Positions 15,365-22,931 of a stretch of 64,000 bases of DNA are shown in pieces. Position numbers and translations under genes: made by a program. The first letter of the stretch is position 1, and every line of letters starts with the position of its first letter. The stretch is from Occultella glacieicola (lineage in GTDB: Bacteria; Actinomycetota; Actinomycetes; Actinomycetales; Beutenbergiaceae). The DNA lies in assembly GCF_004353825.1 (NCBI RefSeq), contig NZ_SMNA01000014.1:1-64000 (forward strand), in the 5' to 3' direction. The notes under the pieces were generated by a model. The model saw nothing but the letters and a program-made list of their open reading frames with translations. It did no database searches and was not told the DNA's origin.

Positions 15365-16422
15365 CGTCGCCCTTCCGCCACGGCCTGGTGCTGGGCAAGT
15401 TCTACCCGCTGCACGCGGGTCACCTGAACCTGATCCGCACCGGCCTGCGCTCCTGCGACACCCTCACGGTCCAGGTGCTCGCCTCCTCCGTCGAGTCGGT
15501 CCCGGCGTCCGTCCGGGCGGACTGGATCCGAACCGAGGTGCCCGGGGCCCGGGTGGTCCACGCCGTGGACGACGCCCCCGTGGACTACGGCTCGGACGCC
15601 GCCTGGGACGCGCACCTGGCGGTCATCACCTCGCTCCTGGACGCCCCGGTGGACGCGGTGTTCACCTCGGACGCCTACGGGGCGGAACTGGCCGACCGCC
15701 TGGACGCCCGGTGGGTGCGGGTGGATCCGGCCCGCCACGACGTGCCGGTCTCCGCCACGGCGGTGCGCGCGGACCCGGCAGCGTACTGGTGGGCGCTGCC
15801 GGCGCCGGTGCGCGCACACCTGACCACCCGGGTGGTCGTCCTCGGCGCGGAGTCCACCGGCACCACCACCCTGGCCCGGGACCTCAGCGCCCACTACGGA
15901 ACGCCCGAGGTCGCCGAGTTCGGCCGCACCTGGAGCCGGATCCGGCCCGGCGGGCTGAGCGCGCCGTGGCACTCGAGCGAGTTCGACCTGATCGCCGCCG
16001 AGCAGGCCCGGCTCGAGGACGCGGCCGCCGCCCGCACCCCGCGGCCGCTCCTGGTCGCGGACACCGACGTGCTCGCCACCCGTGTGTGGCACGAGCGCTA
16101 CGTCGGCGCGCCGTCGGCCTCGGTGGCCGACCTGGCCCGGAGCCGCCGGCCGGACCTGTACCTGCTCACCGGCGACGAGATCGGCTTCGTCCAGGACGGT
16201 CTCCGGGACGGCGCGCACCTGCGCCACGCGATGACGGCCCGGTTCCGCGAGGTGCTGAACGCCTCCGGGGTGCCCTGGCGCGAGCTGCACGGCTCCCCCA
16301 CCGAACGGCTCACCGCCGCCGTCGACCTCGTCGACGCCCTCGACCACGGCCGCCCGCTCACCGACCCGCTGCCCCAGGCCGGCACCGACGCGCACCGCGC
16401 AGGAAGCAGGACCAGCCGATGA
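15361..16422 (+). CDS. nadR: NadR-like NMN adenylyltransferase / ribosylnicotinamide kinase
   Basis: A 353-aa two-domain protein. Residues 1-~150 are the nucleotidyltransferase domain with LGKFYPLHAGHLNLI (HxGH-type motif), which joins NMN and ATP to give NAD. Residues ~160-330 form the P-loop kinase domain that phosphorylates nicotinamide riboside (VVVLGAESTGTTTLARDLSAHYG, EFGRTW, LLVADTDVLATRVW, DLYLLTGDEIGFVQDGLRD). In the Walker A motif the invariant lysine is replaced by threonine (GAESTGTTTL), encoded at 15844-15873. This could mean altered kinase chemistry or a subfamily trait. The N-terminal HTH repressor domain of enterobacterial NadR is absent. It overlaps both pnuC and the MoxR gene by 4 bp. 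Confidence 0.88.
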   Translation: MTSPFRHGLVLGKFYPLHAGHLNLIRTGLRSCDTLTVQVLASSVESVPASVRADWIRTEVPGARVVHAVDDAPVDYGSDAAWDAHLAVITSLLDAPVDAVFTSDAYGAELADRLDARWVRVDPARHDVPVSATAVRADPAAYWWALPAPVRAHLTTRVVVLGAESTGTTTLARDLSAHYGTPEVAEFGRTWSRIRPGGLSAPWHSSEFDLIAAEQARLEDAAAARTPRPLLVADTDVLATRVWHERYVGAPSASVADLARSRRPDLYLLTGDEIGFVQDGLRDGAHLRHAMTARFREVLNASGVPWRELHGSPTERLTAAVDLVDALDHGRPLTDPLPQAGTDAHRAGSRTSR

Positions 16423-18056
16423 CGCCCGACGTCCCCCGATCCCACGGAGAGGGCACCCACGGCGGCCGACCCTCCGCCGTCGGGCAGGGCCCGCGCAGCG
16501 GCGTCTCCGCCGCCCCCACCCTGCCCGGCGCCGGCACGTCGGGCACCCACGACCTCACCGTCGACGACCTGTTCGCCCCGCTCGCGCCGGAGGCGGCCGC
16601 CCCGACCGGACTCGACGAGAAGCTCCGGCAGGCCTACTTCTGGATCGTCAACCACGCGATCATCTCCCCGCACTACGACATCGAGTTCGAACGCCCCGGC
16701 GCCGCCGGCCGGTCCTTCGCGCTCGGCGACAGCGCCGCCGAACTGCGGCTGCCGTCGGCCCAGTCCTACTCGAGCTTCGTGCTGCTGCCGCTGCTCACGT
16801 TCGCGGTGCGGGGCCGGTGCCTGCTGCTCGGTGGACCGGGCCGCGGCAAGACCGCGTCCGCGGTGCTGATGGGGATCCTCGCCGGGTACCCGATCCGGGA
16901 CGTCCGCCGGGCCATGCAGCACGGCCACCCGCAGCTGACCGTGACCGACATGTTCGGCACCCCGCTGCCCAAGGACCTGATCTCGGCCGACTCCCTCGGC
17001 GAGGTCGACGTCGCCTGGCGCACCTGGCTCGGCATGCGGGTCAAGATCGTGGACGAGTACAACCGGATCCCGACCCGGACCCAGTCGGCGCTGCTGACCG
17101 TGCTCGCGGACGGTTACGTCGAGGTGTACGACCAGATCTACTCCACCGGGGCCTCCGCCTGGTACCTGACCGCCAACGACGACGCCGGCGGCGGCACCTA
17201 CCAGGTGGTGGAGGCGCTCAAGGACCGCATCGACGTGGTCGCCCACGCACTGCCGTTCAACACCCGGTTCCTCGACCAGCTCGTGGACCGGGCGGCGCGC
17301 CGGCTCCGCCCGGAGGAGTCGGTGCCGCCCGGGATCGTCTTCACCGAGGCCGAGCACGACGCCCTCGACAGCGCGATCCGGGCCCTGCCGCTGCCCGCCG
17401 CCGTGCGCCGCCGGATCGAGTTCTTCGCCGCCCAGCTCGAGTTCCTGGAGCGGGCCGGCGCCCAGTTCGAGTACCGCACCAAGGACACCGCCCGCCTCGC
17501 CGGGGCGGACGTGCACCAGATCGCCGCGCAGGACACCGGCCGGGACCGGCTCTCCGACGTCGGCACCTCCACCCTGAACGGCCTCTCGGTCCGGTCCCTG
17601 CAGTCATTGATCTCGTACGCGAAGGCGATGGCCTTCTTCCGGGGCCGCCCCGAGGTCGGCATCGACGACGTCCGCGCGGTGCTGCCGTTCGTGCTGCACG
17701 ACAAGATCAACCCGGACCTGCGTGCCGGCGCCTTCGACGGCGAGGAGGGCGCCCCCCTGCGCACCGACCGGATCTCCTGGCTGCGGGGCATCTTCGACGA
17801 CGCCTGCGCCCAGTACGACACGATGGACCGGGATTCGTCCGACGACGTCGGGGCGATTCTCGACGAGCTGCACGCCGGCCTGGACGGGGTCGACGCGGCC
17901 ACCGTGCGGGTCCGCCTGGCCAGGATCGAGCGGGTGCTCGACTCCTGGTCGATGGCCCGCAAGCTCTACGGCCACCTCTACGACGACGCGCTCGCGCTCA
18001 AGTACGCGCACCAGAGGTACACGAACTACCTGACCTGGCTGTCCTCGGCCCCATGA
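16419..18056 (+). CDS. MoxR-family AAA+ ATPase
   Basis: A 545-aa AAA+ ATPase. After a disordered N-terminal ~45 residues come Walker A GGPGRGKT (residues 138-145), an extended pre-sensor region with TDMFGTPLPKDLI, Walker B KIVDEYNRIPTRTQSALLTVLADGYVEV (MoxR form DEyNRxPxxtQsALL), sensor 1 LTANDDAGGGTY and the arginine-containing ALKDRIDVV segment. The C-terminal ~170 residues are helical (lid plus extra bundle). MoxR ATPases act as chaperone-like remodellers, almost always with a vWA-domain partner, and such a partner is encoded two genes downstream. Start ATG 16419 overlaps the nadR stop. Length is well above the ~330 aa of plain MoxR, owing to the extended C-terminal part. Confidence 0.9.
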   Translation: MTPDVPRSHGEGTHGGRPSAVGQGPRSGVSAAPTLPGAGTSGTHDLTVDDLFAPLAPEAAAPTGLDEKLRQAYFWIVNHAIISPHYDIEFERPGAAGRSFALGDSAAELRLPSAQSYSSFVLLPLLTFAVRGRCLLLGGPGRGKTASAVLMGILAGYPIRDVRRAMQHGHPQLTVTDMFGTPLPKDLISADSLGEVDVAWRTWLGMRVKIVDEYNRIPTRTQSALLTVLADGYVEVYDQIYSTGASAWYLTANDDAGGGTYQVVEALKDRIDVVAHALPFNTRFLDQLVDRAARRLRPEESVPPGIVFTEAEHDALDSAIRALPLPAAVRRRIEFFAAQLEFLERAGAQFEYRTKDTARLAGADVHQIAAQDTGRDRLSDVGTSTLNGLSVRSLQSLISYAKAMAFFRGRPEVGIDDVRAVLPFVLHDKINPDLRAGAFDGEEGAPLRTDRISWLRGIFDDACAQYDTMDRDSSDDVGAILDELHAGLDGVDAATVRVRLARIERVLDSWSMARKLYGHLYDDALALKYAHQRYTNYLTWLSSAP

Positions 18057-19150
18057 GCGCAGCCGGATCGAACCCCGCGAGCACGAACGGCGGCGCCGCT
18101 GCCGGGTGGCGCTCCTGGGCGCTGGGCCGGCGCGCCCGGGTCGACGACGTGCTCGCCCGCGCCCTTGCGGCCGGCGCCGGGCGCGCCGACCTGCACGGGG
18201 CGCTCACCGACGTCGGGGTGATGCTCGACGGCGTCGCCGCGGCCGGTCTTCCCGCGCAGCGTTTCGACGCCCTCGCCGGCGCGTGCCTCGAGCGCGCCGT
18301 CGCGCGGGTCGTCGCCGACCGCTGGCACGCCCGCGACCCGGCGACCACGGTCCTGCTCGACTGGGTGCCCCGGCTCGCGCCCGCCCTGGGCGCGGACCCG
18401 GCGCCCGCCCTGACCGACCTCACCACGGCCGTGACCCGGCTGCGCGGCACCGTCGACCAGGCCGGATGGCGGGAACTGGCCGGGGCCGCCCTGGCGTACG
18501 AGTCCGACCCGACCCACCTGCGGGCCGCGTTGACCGTCGCCGCCTGGCGGTGTGGCGCCGTGCGCTGGCGGGGCGCCGCGTTGGCCGCGGCCGGCCACCT
18601 GCCCGAGCCGGTCCTGGCCGGGGCGCTCCGGCTCGGGAGCGCATCGCCCGGGGGCGCCGCGTCCGGCGCACCGTGGGAGGCGCCGCCGCCCGCCGCCGAC
18701 CCCCGGGCCGTGCTCGCCCGGAACGCGAGGGACCCGTGGTGGTGGCCGGGGCGGCCGGGCCCGTGGCGGATCGGCGGCTTCCGCGGCTTCGGTGGCCCGT
18801 GGATCCGGATCCCGGAACTGCTCGGCGGCGACGGCCTGCGCTGGTGGGTGCGCACCGAGGCAACACCGACCGATGGTGCTGCCGGCGCCGACGACATCGG
18901 CCCGGACGGGTACACCGGGCACACAGGGCACACGGGGCACACGGGGGCCGGCGCTGCCCCGCCGGCCCACCGGTACTGGGTGGTGCACGCCGACGTGCAC
19001 GGCTCGCACACCGCGCCGGCCGCACCACCGGCGCACGGCGACCGGCCCGACTGGGCCGGTTCGAGCCGACAGGGCCCGAACACCCGACCCGGCGCCGCGA
19101 CCGTGTCCGCGCGGGACCACTCCTACTACCTGCACGTGCGCCACCGATGA
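18053..19150 (+). CDS. Hypothetical protein of the MoxR-vWA operon
   Basis: Not recognised. A 365-aa protein between the ATPase and the vWA protein, overlapping both by 4 bp. The first ~210 residues are alpha-helical and Ala/Leu/Arg-rich (WRSWALGRRARVDDVLARALAAG, then HEAT-like helices). A Trp/Gly/Pro-rich stretch follows (DPWWWPGRPGPWRIGGFRGFGGPWIRIPELLGG, ~residues 222-256), a Thr/Gly/His tandem repeat near residue 290, and a final segment HRYWVVHADVHGS...HSYYLHVRHR with beta-strand character. No signal peptide or transmembrane segment. Its fixed place between a MoxR ATPase and its vWA partner suggests it is a structural subunit or substrate adaptor. No function is claimed. Confidence 0.75.
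   Translation: MSAAGSNPASTNGGAAAGWRSWALGRRARVDDVLARALAAGAGRADLHGALTDVGVMLDGVAAAGLPAQRFDALAGACLERAVARVVADRWHARDPATTVLLDWVPRLAPALGADPAPALTDLTTAVTRLRGTVDQAGWRELAGAALAYESDPTHLRAALTVAAWRCGAVRWRGAALAAAGHLPEPVLAGALRLGSASPGGAASGAPWEAPPPAADPRAVLARNARDPWWWPGRPGPWRIGGFRGFGGPWIRIPELLGGDGLRWWVRTEATPTDGAAGADDIGPDGYTGHTGHTGHTGAGAAPPAHRYWVVHADVHGSHTAPAAPPAHGDRPDWAGSSRQGPNTRPGAATVSARDHSYYLHVRHR
18912..18947 (+). repeat. Four tandem 9-bp repeats coding for Gly-His-Thr
   Basis: Four consecutive 9-bp units of the pattern ACACnGGGC/G (18912, 18921, 18930, 18939) encode a TGHTGHTGHTG stretch in the hypothetical protein of the MoxR operon. Unit length is a multiple of three, so copy-number change would keep the reading frame. 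Confidence 0.8.
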
Positions 19151-20901
19151 GCCGCGGGGCGCGTGATCGCGCGGCCACGGCGCGTCGCTGGGACGAAGCG
19201 TGGCCGGACGCGCTCGCCGCGTGGGGCAGCCACCTGCGCCTGGCCGGTCCGAACCTGATCGGCAAGGTGAACCGGCCGTCCGGGATCCGCTCGTTCGCCT
19301 GGTTCGACCTGCGGGCCGTCCGGGTCTCGATCGCCCTCGACCTCGCCACGAATCTGGGCCTGGCCGAGCTGCCCACGGAGATCCTGGCGCACGAGATCGG
19401 CCATCACGTGCTCTCGCCGGGCGACCTCGGCACCGCCGCGCGCGTCCTGGCCCGGATGCAGATGGGCCTCGTGGACCGTGACGACCTCGCCCCGGTGATG
19501 GCGAACCTCTGGTCGGACCTGCTCATCAACGACCGCCTGCAGCGCCGCGCCGGGCTGCGCATGGACGAGGTGTGGCGGCGCATCGGACCGCCGCACCGGG
19601 ACGACACCGTCATGCGCCTGGTGATGCGGGCCGACGAGCTGCTCTGGTCGCTGCCCACGGGTTCGCTCGCCGGCCCGGACGTGCCGGGCCGGCCGGTCGA
19701 GCGCGAGGCCCAGCTGCTGGCCCGTGCGGTCCGGGCCTACGCCGACGACCCGGTGGGCGGGGCGGCCGGGTTCGGTGCCCTGGTCCGCCAGCTCGTGGGC
19801 GACCCGGAGGACATGCGGCTCGACGCGATCCGGCTCCTCGTGTGCCACCAGGAGCAGGGGGGCGGCGCGGTCCCGGCCGGGCTGGCCACCGATCCCTCGC
19901 TGGCGGCCCCGGCCGTCCACCCGAGCCTCGACCCCCGGGTGCTGCCGGGAGCCCGTGCCGCCGACGACCCGGAGCACGCAGGCACGGCCGCGACGCCCAC
20001 CCAGGCCGGTGTGCGCACCCTCGACCGACCGCACGGACTCGAGCCGGCCGCCTACGCCGCCCTGCTGGGCCGGCTCGGCCTGGTGTCCGACCCGGCCCGC
20101 GCCGCGGCCTCCTGGTACCGCGAGAACGCCGGCCCGCACCTGGTTCCGTTCCCGAGCACGCTGCGGCCCGTCCACCCCGACCCGCTGCTCGGTGGGTTGA
20201 CGGACTGGGACGTCGGGGAGGACCTCGGGCAGATCGACTGGCCGGGGTCGCTGGTCCGCAGCCCGGTCCCGATCCCGGGCGTCACCCTGCAGCAGCGGGA
20301 GCACCTCACCGACGTCGGCATCGAACCGGACCGGGAACCGGTCGACCTCGACCTGTACCTGGACTCCTCCGGGTCGATCCCGGACCCTCGGCGGACCCGT
20401 TCGCCGCTCGCCCTGGCCGGGGCGATCATGGCCCTCTCGGCGCTGCGGGCCGGCGCCCGGGTGCAGGCGACCACCTGGTCCGGTCCGGATCAGGTCGCGG
20501 GCACCGACGGCTTCACCGAGAACGCCGACGAGGTCCTGGCCGCCGTGGTCGCCTACTTCGGTGGCAGCACGGCGTTCCCCCTGGAGCGCCTGGTCGCCAC
20601 CCACCTCGACTCCACCGGCGAACCACGGCGCCGCCACATCGCCGTCGTCTCGGACTCGGGCATCAACTCGATGTTCCTCGAACGCGGCACACCGACGCCC
20701 GGGGCGGCCCAGTGCCTCGCCGCCGCCGGCGCCGGCGGCTCCCTGATCCTGAACGTCCCGGTGAACACCCGCGGGCGGTACGCCGAGATGGCCGGCGACT
20801 ACGACGTGTACACCGTCGCCACCTGGGAGGATCTGGTGCCGTTCGCCCGGGCCTTCGCCGCCCGGGTCTGGGACCTCGACCGAACGGAGCACGACCGGTG
20901 A
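19147..20901 (+). CDS. Metallopeptidase-like plus vWA domain protein, MoxR partner
   Basis: A 584-aa protein joining two modules. Residues ~15-150 contain a zinc-metallopeptidase-type motif HEIGHH (residues 82-87) in EILAHEIGHHVLSPGD, with SDLLINDRLQRRAGL following. Residues ~395-575 are a von Willebrand A domain with a full MIDAS: DSSGS at 406-410, the Thr in GGSTAFPLERL and the Asp in VVSDSGIN. The arrangement resembles the DUF2201-type 'putative metallopeptidase + VWA-like' proteins known to accompany MoxR ATPases. The MIDAS suggests metal-dependent protein binding under control of the ATPase two genes upstream, and the HExxH motif suggests proteolysis, though activity is unproven. No signal peptide. 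It overlaps its neighbours by 4 bp on both sides. Confidence 0.85.
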   Translation: MSRGARDRAATARRWDEAWPDALAAWGSHLRLAGPNLIGKVNRPSGIRSFAWFDLRAVRVSIALDLATNLGLAELPTEILAHEIGHHVLSPGDLGTAARVLARMQMGLVDRDDLAPVMANLWSDLLINDRLQRRAGLRMDEVWRRIGPPHRDDTVMRLVMRADELLWSLPTGSLAGPDVPGRPVEREAQLLARAVRAYADDPVGGAAGFGALVRQLVGDPEDMRLDAIRLLVCHQEQGGGAVPAGLATDPSLAAPAVHPSLDPRVLPGARAADDPEHAGTAATPTQAGVRTLDRPHGLEPAAYAALLGRLGLVSDPARAAASWYRENAGPHLVPFPSTLRPVHPDPLLGGLTDWDVGEDLGQIDWPGSLVRSPVPIPGVTLQQREHLTDVGIEPDREPVDLDLYLDSSGSIPDPRRTRSPLALAGAIMALSALRAGARVQATTWSGPDQVAGTDGFTENADEVLAAVVAYFGGSTAFPLERLVATHLDSTGEPRRRHIAVVSDSGINSMFLERGTPTPGAAQCLAAAGAGGSLILNVPVNTRGRYAEMAGDYDVYTVATWEDLVPFARAFAARVWDLDRTEHDR

Positions 20902-21488
20902 CGCATTCGACGTGGCAGCGTCCGGACCCGGCGAGCACCGTGCCAGGTCCGTCCCTGCCGGACCTCATGCACGATCTGGCCGCCACCCCGCCGGACGTGT
21001 GGGACCCCGACATCGACACCCTCGCCCTGTGGGCGGACACCGTGTCGGACGTCGCCCACGGCGAGTTCGACGTCGAGGCCGTCCTCGAACTCGCCACCGG
21101 GCCGCGGTCCGCCGGCCTCGGCGTGATCGCGGCCCTGCTGCACGGGCCGGCGCTACGCCCGTGGACCGGCTGGTGGGAGGCGGCCCGGCTGACGAGCGTG
21201 GCCCAACGGATGGTCGGCACGCTCGCGGCGCACGTACCGCCGTCGGCCTGGGTGGCGGACGCCCGCTCCCGGGAGGAGGCCGCCCGGCTGTTCCTCGACC
21301 TCCTCGGCCTGCGCCCGGCCGGGGAGAGCGCGACGGTCGCGGCGGACCGGCTCACCGCGATGAGCAGCCCCGCCCTGGCCGCCGCGCTGGCGGAGCTCGC
21401 GCAGGAGCAGCGGCGGGCCGCCGAGCTCGCCGCCCGGCTCGCCGAGAAGCGGGCCCGCGAGGCCGCGGCGAGGACCACCTATGTCTGA
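20898..21488 (+). CDS. Small hypothetical protein with C-terminal coiled coil
   Basis: Not recognised. 196 aa, starting at GTG 20898, which overlaps the stop of the vWA gene (GTGA). The body is helical with several Trp residues (WDPDIDTLALWADTVSDVAHGEF, RPWTGWWEAARLTSVAQRMVG). The last ~40 residues form a charged Ala/Glu/Arg heptad-rich helix (ALAELAQEQRRAAELAARLAEKRAREAAARTTYV), probably a coiled coil. No membrane segment. Its 3' end overlaps the ligase gene by 8 bp, so it belongs to the same translational unit. Confidence 0.7.
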   Translation: MTHSTWQRPDPASTVPGPSLPDLMHDLAATPPDVWDPDIDTLALWADTVSDVAHGEFDVEAVLELATGPRSAGLGVIAALLHGPALRPWTGWWEAARLTSVAQRMVGTLAAHVPPSAWVADARSREEAARLFLDLLGLRPAGESATVAADRLTAMSSPALAAALAELAQEQRRAAELAARLAEKRAREAAARTTYV

Positions 21489-22881
21489 GGCGCCGCACCA
21501 CGACCACGACCCGGTGCTCGGCGAGTACGAACCGTTCGCGGACACCGCCCTCACCGATGCCGAGCGGTGGCCGACCCTGACCGGCGCCGGCGCCGGCCGC
21601 CTGTCCGCGCTGCGCGGCCACCCGCGCGCACCCGCCTGGGTGCACGAGTGCGGCGACCGCCTCGACGCCGGCGACCTCGTCGCGCTCGCGGACCTGCACA
21701 CCCGGATCCATCACGCGGAACCACCCGAGGCCGGCTCCGCCACGCCGTCGTGGGCCGCGGACCTGCTCCAGCGCGCGGCCACCGCGGTGCCCCACTACCG
21801 GCGTGCCTGGCGCCAGGGCCCGCCGCCGTTCCCGGACGTGCCGACGATCACCCGCGCGGACCTGGCCGCCGACCTCGCCTCCTTCGTCCCGGTGGACGTG
21901 CCACTGGACGACGTCCTCGTCGGCACCAGCAGCGGCAGCACCGGCGCCGCCCTGGTCCTGCCCCAGCACGCCCGCACGATCGGCTCCGACCTGGTCCAGC
22001 TCCGCCGGCTGGTCGCGCTCACGGGGACGCACTGGGCCCCGGAACCCGAGCGGCTCGCCGTGCTCAGCGTCGTCTCCCAGGAGACCGCGTTCACCTACGC
22101 CAGCCTGCTGTCGGCCTTCGACCTCGCGGGCCTCGCCCGGATCAACCTGCACCCGTCGGCGTGGCGCCGGCCCGGTGACCGGGAGGCGTTCCTGACCGCC
22201 ATGAACCCGCAGGTCCTCACCTCGACGCCGTCGGCACTCGTGGATCTGGCCGACCTCGACGTCACGCTGCACCCGCTCGCCGTGATCAGTGGCGCCACCT
22301 CCCTGTCGAGGGCCGCGCGGGACCTGCTCCGGGCCCGCTGGGCGGCACCGGTCATCGACGTGTACGGACTGATCGAGACCGGGCCGGTCGCCGCCTCGGT
22401 CGACGGCGGCCCGCACCGGCTGCTGCCACGTCGCCAGCACGTCGAGGTACTCGACGCGAAGGGGCGACCGGTCGGCGTCGGGCAGACCGGAGAGGTCGTG
22501 GTCACCTCGGCCGAGAACCCGTACCTCCCGCTGCTGCGCTACCGCACCGGCGACCACGCGCGCCTCACCGCGGACGGCGCCCTCGCCGACCTCGAGGGTC
22601 GCGTCCCGGTCCGGTTCGCCACCCCGGACGGCACCTGGGTGGACGCGGTCGGCCTCACCCAGGTGCTCCAGGCCCACGGCACCCTCGCCTGGCACCTGCA
22701 CCAGGACCCCGGTGGCGACCTCACCCTGCGTGCCGTCGGCGGCACCGAGGAACCCCTGCTGCGCAGCATCGAGCGGCTCCTCGGACGCCGCCCGAGGAGC
22801 ATCCGGCTCCCCCGCCCGGCCGACCTCGGCCCCGGGAAGGCCCGGCGCTTCAGCAGCGCCTTGCCGGGCGCCACCCCCTAG
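21481..22881 (+). CDS. PaaK-like AMP-forming acyl/aryl ligase
   Basis: A 466-aa adenylate-forming enzyme most like phenylacetate-CoA ligases. The phosphate-binding loop TSSGSTG lies at residues 149-155, STPSALVDLADL and YGLIETGPVA give the A5-type motif, LLRYRTGDHARL the A7/A8 region, and the C-terminal GPGKARRF offers a candidate catalytic lysine. Such enzymes activate a carboxylate as an acyl-AMP and pass it to CoA, an amine or a carrier protein. No phenylacetate catabolic gene is nearby. The gene is instead the last of an operon with NAD salvage, MoxR and vWA genes, so the substrate is probably unusual. The ATG at 21481 overlaps the preceding gene by 8 bp. The N-terminal ~65 residues are less conserved. 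Confidence 0.8.
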   Translation: MSEAPHHDHDPVLGEYEPFADTALTDAERWPTLTGAGAGRLSALRGHPRAPAWVHECGDRLDAGDLVALADLHTRIHHAEPPEAGSATPSWAADLLQRAATAVPHYRRAWRQGPPPFPDVPTITRADLAADLASFVPVDVPLDDVLVGTSSGSTGAALVLPQHARTIGSDLVQLRRLVALTGTHWAPEPERLAVLSVVSQETAFTYASLLSAFDLAGLARINLHPSAWRRPGDREAFLTAMNPQVLTSTPSALVDLADLDVTLHPLAVISGATSLSRAARDLLRARWAAPVIDVYGLIETGPVAASVDGGPHRLLPRRQHVEVLDAKGRPVGVGQTGEVVVTSAENPYLPLLRYRTGDHARLTADGALADLEGRVPVRFATPDGTWVDAVGLTQVLQAHGTLAWHLHQDPGGDLTLRAVGGTEEPLLRSIERLLGRRPRSIRLPRPADLGPGKARRFSSALPGATP

Positions 22882-22894
22882 CTGCCCGGCGGTG

Positions 22895-22924
22895 GCGACA
22901 AGCGACCTGCCGCGGGCGTACCTT
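22895..22924 (+). promoter_or_regulatory. Promoter of the flavoprotein gene (leaderless)
   Basis: GCGACA (22895-22900) and TACCTT (22919-22924) are 18 bp apart, and the -10 ends exactly 7 nt before the ATG at 22932. No ribosome binding site lies in between. This suggests the flavoprotein gene is transcribed separately from the ligase operon upstream. Confidence 0.5.
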
Positions 22925-22931
22925 CTCACGC

